Positions 12,629 through 22,142 of a DNA stretch of 64,000 nt are shown here, piece by piece. Numbering within the stretch: position 1 is the first letter of the stretch; each line of letters opens with the position of its first letter. The stretch spans positions 3,071,001-3,135,000 of the forward strand of contig JADLSH010000358.1 in the NCBI GenBank assembly GCA_016169945.1. The letters are read 5' to 3'. Source of the DNA: Trachythela sp. YZ-2020 (Eukaryota > Cnidaria > Anthozoa > Malacalcyonacea > Clavulariidae). The translations under genes were made by a program, and so were the position numbers. The notes under the pieces are model-generated. The model had not been told where the DNA came from and searched no databases. It saw only the letters and a program-made list of their open reading frames with translations.

Positions 12629-13062
12629 TAGGGACTGGTCATAATTTAGCAGGGGGGGGTGGGGAGGTGTAATTAAAGATTTCTAGGACTGAAACTGGAT
12701 AACCCTGCCTTGTCGACAGCATGAAAAATGATGACCCCACTCTTGCTCATGACTGAAATGTCTACCCCCCACTCCTGAACGATCTTCGGGAACGGCAATT
12801 CCTGTGTTCTAGGAGATGATTATATTTGACAGTAAAAGGGGATTGTTATTTCGGGGCCCGGAGCAAATTGCCCCCTTTGTCTCCCGACTATATAGGCGGC
12901 CCAGCAGCCAATATTAGGGCCAGCATGAAAATAAGTGACCACCCCTCTTATAACGGTTCAATATTTTGTGAACCCCCCTTTATTGCAGCTAGAAAAATGT
13001 GAACCCCCTACCTTTTCCACCTTCACCCCCCCCCCCCCCCTGCTAAATTATGACCAGCCCTT
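12629..13062. mobile_element. TAGGGACYGGTCAT-family element, copy 1
   Basis: Ends are TAGGGACTGGTCATAATTTA and its near-perfect reverse complement, followed inward by a G run on the left and a C run on the right. It sits in the loop of the foldback element. The same end sequence bounds 16,961-17,679 and, less perfectly, 23,212-24,212. No transposase seen; the target duplication is not clear. Confidence 0.7.
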
Positions 13063-14547
13063 ACATCTCAATCTTAAACGAAGGGGAAACCCCGCATGGG
13101 TGAGTCCAGCATATGAACGAGCATGACCTAACTTATGCGAGCTCTCCTGAGGAAACTAAAAGCGCTACAGACCAGTCGATTGTTTTAAATAATGTGCAAA
13201 TTATCAGTGAAGAATGAAAGAAAATATTTTACGGATATGTTCATTTTTCGCTGAGATAGAGCGCTTTTAGTAGACTGACTTGTTGACTGACTTGTGGACA
13301 GTGTCAGTATGTGGCTGTTCGAGGACTCACCTTATGCACGTTGTCCTGGCAAAGTTTAAAGCGATATAAGCTTAAAAATAGCTTCAAATGATGTGAGCTT
13401 TAATGACGAAGAATGAAAAAAAATCTGTCTGCGATAAAGTAACTTTTGACTGAGACAGAGCGTTTTAAGTGAGAAGCGGCAAGCCTGTTTACCGTCTGTG
13501 TCAACATGTCGCTGTTTGATGACCTAACTTGTGCGAGCCCTTCTGAGGAAACTAAAAGCGCTACAGACAAGCCGATTGTTTTAAATAAAGTGAAAATTAT
13601 CAGTGAAGAATGAAAAAACGTATTTTACGGATATGTTCATTTTTCGCTGAGATAGAGCGCTTTTAGTAGACTGACTTGTTGACTGACTTGTGGACAGTGT
13701 CAGTATGTGGCTGTTCGAGGACTCACCTTATGCACGTTGTCCTGGCAAAGTTTAAAGCGATATAAGCTTAAAAATAGCTTCAATTGATGTGAGCTTTAAT
13801 GACGAAGAATGAAAAAAAATCTTTCTGCAATAAAGTAACTTTTGGCTGAGACAGAGCGTTTTAAGTGAGGAGCGGCAAGCCTGTTTACCGTCTGTGTCAA
13901 CATGTCGCTGTTTGATGACCTAACTTGTGCGAGCCCTTCTGAGGAAACTAAAAGCGCTACAGACAAGCCGATTGTTTTAAATAATGTGCAAATTATCAGT
14001 GAAGAATGAAAAAAAATATTATAGCATAACATTTATTCGTTACGACTATACAGCGATTTTGGCGGGAACTAACCGGACCTGGCTCCAGATTTAATTGACC
14101 GCACGCCGTTTGGCGACTTGACTTATGCAAGTTGTTTTGAGAAATCTAGAAGCAGTAGAGACTCGGCGATTGTGTTATATCATACTTCTTTTCTTGACAA
14201 AGAATGAAAATAAATATTGTTAGAATAGGTGAAGCCTTTGTGGAGTTACAGCCATTTGAACATGAACGCCATGCCTCTGGCTCTAGATTCAGTTTGAATA
14301 TAGAGCTGCGAATCTGAAACTGGAGCTGAGCAGCCTATGGTAACGCATCTCTTGTCAAAAGTGAAGCCGGAAGTCAAGCGGCCGATCATACCCTGGTATG
14401 AGCTGGTCACGTGACCCCCAGATTTTGGGTAAAATAGAATATTGTTCATTAGGGTCGGGGGAGTGAGTATACATTGTCACAACTAATTAGAACACGCTAT
14501 AAATGTAAACAATAGCCATTGTATCTTCAAAGTTACACAGCTCGCGT

Positions 14548-14964
14548 ATGCACCTGGACATGTCAAAAGCGTTAGATACTCCAAAAAGGTTTTACAGTGC
14601 TGGTGAAAAAAATCAAAGCTCGTGCTGCCGTTTATGTTTAAATATTTGTGATGTGACTCACGTCAAAAAGTTATTTAGACACGCGAACGCGAATATTCTA
14701 AAACTCGCTGAAGATTGTCTGGGCGATTCTCTCGTACGAGACCCAAATCTGCCTCAAAATATCTGCAGACCTTGCCAGAGACGGCTCTCTAATTATAAAA
14801 CTTTTAAAGAGATAATCTCGAAAAGCCAAAACGTTTTAAAATCGCAATCGAGAGCGAAAAGATGCTCCGAGCCGTCGCCTTCAATATTGCCAACAGCAAA
14901 GAGGGTCCAACAACAAGCAACTTCAAGTCGACGATCCCTTTCATTTTCCTCAAAAGAAATTACG
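14548..14964 (+). CDS. Cysteine-rich ZAD-like domain protein, 5' exon
   Basis: The frame opens at ATG 14,548 (a second ATG follows four codons later) and runs 139 codons to a strong splice donor, GTAAGT, at 14,965; reading past it meets a stop at 15,018. Residues 27-80 hold two CxxC pairs, CCRLCLNICD and ICRPCQRRL, separated by about 45 residues with an aliphatic helix between. That spacing resembles the treble-clef ZAD/zf-AD domain at the N-terminus of many animal zinc-finger proteins, and similar domains occur on transposon-encoded proteins. The remaining 60 residues are basic and serine-rich, possibly a nuclear localisation region. No downstream exon was found within the element, so it is either truncated or spliced to something unrecognised. 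DNA binding is inferred only. Confidence 0.6.
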
Positions 14965-15648
14965 GTAAGTTTGGGAAATTATAGTTTATTAGATGTACTG
15001 TACATTTTTTTAGTTTAATCCTTTCTGTAAACTCGCTATGCGTTAAAGTAAAAAGTGCGTGCAGAGCCAGAAAATATAAATATGCTTGCAAAGCGTTTCG
15101 TTAGGCTTTGTTTGTTTTTACCATATGTCACCGTGGGTCTTTTTATTTTAAGTTTGCGGGTTTTGATAATTAGATACACTCGTATATACAAGTGTTAACT
15201 CATCATATCAAACGGAAGCGGCCATATAATAGACGCAAATTGGCTTTAATGCTTTTACGACAACTTCGTCCGCAATAAAAACAAATCGCATTTTACCAAA
15301 TCCTTTGTATTAAATAAACCTGATTTCATGTACATTTGTTATGCCTTATTGTATTTTCGTACATCAAATTATGTGTTAAAATGTCCAGTAAAAGAAAAAA
15401 CAAAATTAAACCAGCTACCTGAATTGGACGAGATGAAGTAAAATTGTTGTACCTAACTTTTGTAATTGAATTGCCAAGCAATTTCAAATTAGTCCCAACA
15501 ACTATATCGAATGCTTTGGCTCTAAGATTAAAAAGTTATGATGATAAATGGTCGTAAATTGATACTTTACATTAGCTAATTGATTTATTTTTTCGGCTTT
15601 TTTTTAAAAAAATGGCGCAGTTGTTAACAAGATATATAAATTAAAGAT

Positions 15649-15846
15649 TTAGTATCCAGTCGGTAAAACAGCGACAGTATCTCTCCTATTAAAAAGCGCC
15701 TCCAAACACTTTGCTTGTTTTGGCTTAAGATTTATATTGCTATATAAAACACTTTTGTTTACAGTGGAATAAAGACAAGACAAAAACATGTCCTCTTTGT
15801 TTGGATTTACATTCGCAATAATGGCGCCTGAATAACCTACTCGCAC
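15649..15846 (-). pseudogene. RecQ-like helicase fragment
   Basis: The minus-strand frame contains LKPKQAKCLEALFNRRDTVA followed by VLPTGY. This is motif 0 plus the start of Walker A (motif I) of RecQ-type superfamily 2 helicases, where the glutamine contacts adenine and PTGxGKS binds phosphate. The frame stops directly after PTGY, so the lysine and everything downstream are missing and the product could not hydrolyse ATP. No clear start: upstream ATG at residue 20 is possible. It converges on the ZAD-like exon within the same element. Such helicase pieces are frequent in cnidarian transposon debris; that link is from general knowledge. Confidence 0.65.
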
Positions 15847-15987
15847 CTGCGAACAGGCTGGGAAGAAAACTAGAAATCACCTACCCCCCCTTAGTAATAT
15901 AAATTGTTTGGGTTCACGTGACCAGCTCATACCAGGGTATTTGGCTGGGGGGGAGCAAATGCCCTGGGTACGAGGATGGCGGCCGAT

Positions 15988-16617
15988 CAGTGCCGCCACC
16001 CGATTCTGAGGCCCTACTTTATTATAGATAGTATTACAGAATCCTAGTTTTTTCGCTTTTTTGCCTTTTAAACGTTTCTGGCCGGTTTACTATCACAAAG
16101 ATAGAACACGAGAAGAAATTTGAGCAAAAGTATTATGGTTTTATAACGATTTTAAAACAGGAATTAAATAGGTTATTAACTTAATATGTGTTAATTTCAG
16201 TACGTGAATATTGAACCAGTGTAGCACTGTTCCTAATTCCTGTTTTAAAAGCTTACCACATTCACGCTTTTGTTCATACTGCAGCTGAGCTGGTTCATTT
16301 CATCAAATTCCTTGAGTGCCTTCGTCCAGTAGCAGTAATTCTAATATTTTGAGTGGATTTTGAATTGAAATATCATAAACAAAACATCGCTAACATGTGG
16401 CTGTTCACTCCTTCGAACTTGTAAATCCAGTTTCACGGCGTTATAAAGCCATAATACTCCAAATTTTTGGCTAAAATTCCTTCTCGTGTGCTTCTATCTT
16501 TGTGATAGTGAAACTGGCCCGGCCAGAAACGTTTAAAAGGCAAAAAAAGCGAAAAAACTAGGATTCTGTAATACTATCTATAGTAAAGTAGGGCCTCAGA
16601 ATCGGGTGGCGGCACTG
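15988..16617. mobile_element. 630-bp MITE with ~180-bp inverted repeats
   Basis: The left end CAGTGCCGCCACCCGATTCT is the reverse complement of the right end, and pairing continues for about 180 bases through TTTCGCTTTTTTGCC, CGTTTCTGGCCGG and ACAAAGATAGAA. The flanks read GAT before and ATC after, so any target duplication is short or obscured. There is no coding capacity. Confidence 0.8.
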
Positions 16618-16960
16618 ATCGCCGCTTGACTTCCGGCTTCACTTTTTTCCATCAAATTATTAAGAGATGCGTTATCCAGCCTATATTCAGATCAGTGGTT
16701 GCCACGCGCGTGCGTTATAGACAGCATTACAGTCAGCAATCTGGGTCTCCTATATCTATGGTTATAACGCCATGTTACGAGTCACGAATATTTCTCTTTG
16801 ATCTTGACCCTAATCCCAACCCAATCCCTAACCCTATTGTGTGCGTAACATGGACTTAGAACCCAAAATAACTTACATTTAAGAAAAGCACATGTTGTGC
16901 CATATGTTGATGTGTTTCTTCTAAATAAAGCCAAGCATTTTTTTCAACCAAATGAGCATA

Positions 16961-17679
16961 TTAGGGACCGGTCATTATTTATGGATGGGGCTGGGCAAAA
17001 TAGGGGCTATAGGTATAAATAAATAGCTAAAGGGGGCTATTGATTTTTAAGGGTAATTGAAAAAGGGGGGGGGTCAAAATTTGGGATGCGATTAAATTAA
17101 AAAAATTGAAGTAATTTGATTACACTAAAGCTGGTTTCCATATTAGCATTTATTGTGGTAAATATTGCAACTAAGTTATGGTCAGTGAATTAAAATGGCC
17201 TGTATAGTGGATTTAATCCACTAATTCGACATGGTTATAACAACTGTCAAGAACAAATGGAAATCTGAATTTTGCATTACTCTTTTATTTTAAAGGAACA
17301 ATTTAAAGGTGGGTTACAGTCGTTTTGGGGCGGGGCCAACTTTGTTTAATTTATATTCTGTGTTTACATTGTTATCGTCCCAGTCCCAATGATGGCATTT
17401 GGCATCCTTGACTTAATATACATATCAATGCAATGTCATTTTGCTGTTATATTTGAGTTGGTTCACTTTGATATCTTATCGATTAATCCCATGTATATTT
17501 AGTGTCTGGGAATATATCTCCATCGGCAAGTATTTATGAATAGGAGAAATTATCTATGAAAAAGAGGGGGGGTCAACAATAAATTTTCTAATATGAAGGG
17601 GGGGGGGCATCAATTGTAAAAAATTACAAAATAGAAAATTCTCCTCCCCCCCCTTCTATAAATAATGACCGGTCCCTAA
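16961..17679. mobile_element. TAGGGACYGGTCAT-family element, copy 2
   Basis: TTAGGGACCGGTCATTATTT at the left and its reverse complement at the right bound 719 bp. G-rich sequence follows the left end and a C run precedes the right end. Nothing inside resembles a transposase. Confidence 0.75.
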
Positions 17680-17774
17680 TTTTGAAAAATGAGCATAAAT
17701 TTGAGCATAATTTTGGGAAAAAACAAGCATTGCTATGTAAATAATGTGCCAGTTTTACTAGCACAATCGGGAAG

Positions 17775-17990
17775 GGCCTAGACATGTTTCCACGAGCTTC
17801 TATTTCCATTTAACTTAACTCTATTAAAACGTTCACTGAAGAAGGAACGCATTAGCTGAAGTGATGCTTTGGAAAAACCATATGCTTCAAGCTTTTTCAT
17901 CATCAAAGCTGGATGTAATGTATCAAAAGCCTTGCTCGTGTCCGTAGAAAGTACCGCCACACATTCTGTCTTGTCTACATGCATGGTTTG
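17775..17990 (-). pseudogene. LINE reverse transcriptase fragment
   Basis: The minus-strand frame contains VLSTDTSKAFDTLHPALM, the RT motif A region with the catalytic aspartate followed by the SKAFD signature, then KLEAYGFSKASLQLMRSF and RVKLNGNRSSW. This order is standard for non-LTR reverse transcriptases. Only about 65 residues survive; the YADD motif and the endonuclease are absent. Confidence 0.85.
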
Positions 17991-18009
17991 TTCACGTGTT
18001 CGCTAGGTT

Positions 18010-20645
18010 TGTATGTTGTAATGCGTATGTAAAAATAGGTACGCTAAGCGTACATGTATCTGCTCAGGCGTATTTGCATAATTGTATAATTTAATAAAGT
18101 AATTAAAGGGTTGTCACTTCTTTTCCATGGGTCAATTAAAACAAGAGGTCTATTAGTGTATGAACTTTAATATTGCTCCGAAACAATTGTGCAAATAGGA
18201 TGAGGGCCTATAGTCCATGGGAGCAATTTTTAAAACAATTGTGAAGCCTTCAGATTTTAATCTTTTATACTCGGGAATAAAAGGTTGTGGTAAACAGCAG
18301 TATTTGCACACCACATATAAATATTACATACCACCTGTAGCCTCATCAGTTTGGGAGAGAAAAATGCCAAATTGTGCCTATATCTTTTACCAATCGAATA
18401 TCAAAAGTAAACTTGGTATGAGGTGATGTTGACAGTTGACTATGGAAATGACAAACAACGACCATGAACTATTGTCGATTTGACCCAAATAGTGTCGAGA
18501 CCACTGGTCGAGACATATAATATTTTAACACTTTTATGAGTGAATTTATCGAAATAAAAGCTCGAATAATGCAGGATATTCGTACATTATTTAAGAAGGC
18601 TTACCTGATTCAAATGACATTGATATATAGCAGGTCCAGTCAAGTCAATTACTGTCAATACTTTATGTAAATTGGCGATTCTTTCCACCGTTTAAAATGT
18701 TATGAAAAGCCTTCCAATACTTACAAAAATACTCCTTCGACTTCTGTCATGCTCAAAAGAGTACAGAAAATAAAAATATCGTTGGTTTGATGTATAATTT
18801 TCTTCTTAAAATTAAAATATTTACTCATGTTTACAATTCTCGCACTTCTGTAGTCCGCCATCTTGAAATAATCAATATCAATCCAGTTATACATCGAGAT
18901 CAAAGAGTAACAATATAATTACGTCATTTTAAGCTAGCTGTCACTGATTGGTCAAACGAGGTGTAAAGTATTCGTTGATTGGCTGATATAAGCTCGTCGC
19001 TGAATGGCTACAAGCTAACACACTCGCACGATGGCAATATATCTGCATTCGCAGATACAAAAATAGGTACGCTAAGCGTACATGTATCTGCGCATGTGTA
19101 TTTGCATAGACGTCAATGCACGAGGTCAATATCACTCAATGAGTGGATGAACGTTTATGTTGCTTTTAAAAAACTGTGCATAAAGGGACAAAGGCCTATA
19201 GCCCACGGGAGCAATTTTTTAAACAATTGTGAAACCTTAAGATTTTAGTCTTTTATACTTGAGAATAAAGGTTATGTTAGCAGCACTATTCACACACCAC
19301 ATATAAATATTACATACCATCAACTCATTTAGTCCCCTAGTCACAACAGTTTGGGAAAGAAATGCCAAACTGTGCTTATATCTTTATACCAATCAAATAT
19401 CATTATGTTGACGATTGAAATGACAAACAATGACCATGAACTATTGTCGATTTGACCCAAATAGTGTTGAAAATAAATATGGCTTTATTTTAACACTTTT
19501 GTGAGTGAACTTTGTTGAAATGTGATGTTGACTATTGAAATGAGAAACAATGACCATAAACTATTGTCGATTTGAACCAAATGGTGTTGAGAATAAATAT
19601 GGCATTATTGTAACACTTTTATGAGTGAACTTTGTCGAAATAGAAGCTCCAATAATGCAGGATATTCGTACAATATTTAAAAAGGCACACCACAATCACA
19701 TATAAATATTACATACCATCAACTCGTTTCGTCCCCCTAGTCACAGCAGTTTGGGAAAGAAATGCCAAACTGTGCTTATATCTTTATACCAATCAAAAAT
19801 CTCAAAAGTATAAGGTGATGTTGACTATCGAAATGACAATTCGATTTGACGATTTTGATACAAACAGTGTTGAGAATAAATATTGCATTATTTTAACACT
19901 TTTATGAGTGAACTTTGTCGAAATAGAAGCTCGAATAATGCAGGATATTCGTACAATATTTAAAAAGACACACCACATATAAATATTACATACCATCAAC
20001 TATTTTCGTCCCCCTAGTCACAGCAGTTTGGGAAATAAATGCCAAACTGTGCTTATATCTTTATACCAATTTAAAATCTTAAAAGTATAAGGTGATAGCT
20101 ATTGACTATCGAAATGATAATTCGATTTGACGATTTTGACACAAATAGTGTTGAGAATAAATATTGCATTATTTTAACACTTTTATGAGTTAACTTTGTC
20201 GAAATAGAAGCTCGAATAATGCAGGATATTCGTACAATATTTAAAAAGGCTTACCTTGTTTCCTGATTCAAATGATATTGATATATAGCAGGTCAAGTCA
20301 AGTCAATACTTTGTGTAAATTGGCGAATCATTTTCACAGCGTAAAATGCGATCAACCACTTCCAATACTCCCTCGACTCTTGCCATGTTCAAAACAATAT
20401 ACAAAATTAAAATGATCGTTGGTTTGATGCATAATTTTCACCGTCAAATTAAAAATTTTACTCATGTTTACAATTTTCGCCCTTCAGTAGTCCGCCATCT
20501 TGAAATAATCAACATCAATGGTCGATTTGTAAGCTAACCGCTGATTGGCTGATATAAGCTCGTCGCTGAATGGCTACAAGCTAACACTACAGTTACATTA
20601 ACAAGTCGATAGCATTATTATATCTGCTACGCAGATACAAAAAGT
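18010..20645. repeat. Tandemly duplicated repeat block with ~280-bp sub-units
   Basis: Two large copies (about 18,010-18,980 and 19,045-20,645) both start near ATAGGTACGCTAAGCGTACA and end near GCTGAATGGCTACAAGCTAA. Within the second copy a sub-unit with CACACCACATATAAATATTA, CCAAACTGTGCTTATATCT and GAATAATGCAGGATATTCGT is repeated three times (from about 19,290, 19,685 and 19,970). The terminal hairpin TATCTGCTACGCAGATA recurs near 25,105. No protein is evident. A Helitron-like or other terminal-hairpin element is possible but unproven. Confidence 0.7.
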
Positions 20646-21654
20646 GCATTCGCAGAAAAAATTCCGAGAGGATTTTCAAAGGAGGTCGGCAATGTTTTGT
20701 CGACCTAAATCTATAATATCGTTTTGCAGGTCGGCATTTAGGTTGGCATTGCCGAATGCCGAACTGAGTTTCAAGGGCTGTTAGCTTCAGTGACCTTTGG
20801 CCGAATTTATATTACAAGACGCCTTAGACGTCTAGGCGAATAAAACGTCTTGTGTTAATAATAATACAAATACGATTTAATCGCATTACCAGCGTGAAAA
20901 AAGTAGGGAGGACAAACTAGTGCGAAAACATCTAGGGAGTCGGGGGGGAGGGCATGCTTTTCCGGAAAATGTTTGAAATGTTAGGTTACGATTCTACAAT
21001 ATTCTAAACGACGCAAAACGTCGTATAAAATACTCAAAAACAAATAGATCTCAGAACTTCAAAACGTTTACTTTTCATATTTAAAGATAAATGAGATAAA
21101 GTCTGAAAATCAAGAGAATTCTCACAGTTCCATAATTGATTTCGACAAGTATACGATATCTGGGGTCAGTTGTACGAAGGCCGTTTAGCTTAAATAGTGG
21201 TGGATAAGCCAAAATTAAATAACACTTTCACACATTTTGTGAATGACTGAACTTAAATCTCGTGCAATTAATACGTATAGTTGCAAACATAATTGTCCTA
21301 TTCGAGTTGGAATATTTTAGTTTAATATCGATATTTTCGATTTATCCACTGGATAGGCTAAACGGGCTTCGTACAACCTGGCGAGTATTTTACGACCTCG
21401 ATGGCTTAATTTAACTTGTACCACACCAATACATGGTTTGTACCCCCCACCCCTCCCCATAATGTTCTCTCCACAAATTTGTAGAAACTAAAAAATCCGT
21501 TTGGGAGAAAACTGGGGTGGACACCCGGTGAAGGCGCCACTGATACACGTGAAAATATTTCGATTTCACTGCCAACTAGAATAATTCTTCATTAAGTGCG
21601 TCCAAATTTAGTCGTCTCGTATTTATACTAGACGAATTATACGTCTAAGATGAT

Positions 21655-21718
21655 TAAGATGATTAAGATGTGAATGAATGAACGAACGAATGAACGAACG
21701 AACGAATGCACTTTATTT
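21655..21718. repeat. GAAT/GAAC tetranucleotide microsatellite
   Basis: Two GATTAAGAT units are followed by interleaved GAAT and GAAC tetramers. It lies just downstream of the last recognised exon of the minus-strand gene. Confidence 0.9.
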
Positions 21719-21843
21719 AAACACTAGCGCGAGCTTCAGGAGGGGCGTATGAAAACTAACTATATATACATTATTTGCGTGCATGTATACCGTAGAATAT
21801 TGCAAGCTTTGCGTTTCTTTTTAAATCATAAAATAAGGCTTAC

Positions 21844-22142
21844 ACTGTACCTCTTTCCATCTATCATGTGACATCATCATCATAGCGCTCTGTTTATCGT
21901 TCGTAATTATCGACCAATCAAGACAATTAAGTAATTCATAATCTCCAGCAATTTTAGCATTATTATCCAGTAAATATCTCACCACATCAGTCTTGCACGT
22001 TGACGCTGCAGTCAGTAATGCTGTGCGGCCATATTTATTTTTCCAGTTGATGATATTGTTATTAAATGTCACTAACATCTCAACAATGCCCAGGTGCCCT
22101 TTGCATGAGGCAATATGCAGAGCAGTGGACATATTCCCATCA
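21844..22142 (-). CDS. TRPA1-like gene, exon 8 (last recognised)
   Basis: Acceptor ATTTTTAG. Encodes STALHIASCKGHLGIVEMLV, RTALLTAASTCKTDVVRYLL and the post-ankyrin segment ending HDRWKEVQ. The donor is GTAAGC at 21,843 or possibly GTACAG seven bases earlier. The next exon, which should start the linker and channel domain, was not found. Confidence 0.82.

Larger units (their letters stand above)
10200..14341. mobile_element. 4.1-kb foldback (Mutator-type) element
   Basis: The element begins ACCATAGGCTGCTCAGCTCC and ends with the exact reverse complement, and is flanked by the 9-bp direct repeat AACGCATCT (10,191-10,199 and 14,342-14,350). Nine-base target duplications are typical of Mutator-like elements. 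The arms are very long: 10,200 to about 11,900 pairs with about 13,075 to 14,341. The arms are themselves built of sub-repeats containing CTAAAAGCGCTACAGAC and GTCAGTATGTGGCTGTTCGA, present in two tandem sets in the right arm. The left arm was enlarged by dispersed repeat copy B (10,776-11,604) and the centre by another element (12,629-13,062). No transposase frame is present. Confidence 0.85.
14389..15939. mobile_element. DNA element carrying a ZAD-like exon and a helicase fragment
   Basis: The ends TACCCTGGTATGAGCTGGTC and its reverse complement match over about 27 bases, and both continue into CACGTGA. Inside, a plus-strand cysteine-rich exon (14,548-14,964) faces a minus-strand helicase fragment (15,846-15,649). 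The flanking dinucleotide is ambiguous, so no superfamily is assigned. Confidence 0.65.
8540..16768. mobile_element. Composite nest of inverted-repeat elements
   Basis: Two further sets of inverted ends enclose the elements listed next. The outer pair is CCATAGATATAGGAGACC near 8550 and its reverse complement near 16,750. The inner pair is the sequence ATCTGAATATAGGCTGGATA near 10,170 with its reverse complement near 16,680, continuing into AAGTGAAGCCGGAAGTCAAG at 14,360 and 16,630. Once the later insertions (8614-10,145; 10,200-14,341; 14,389-15,939; 15,988-16,617) are subtracted, only a few hundred bases of the oldest element remain. Confidence 0.65.
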
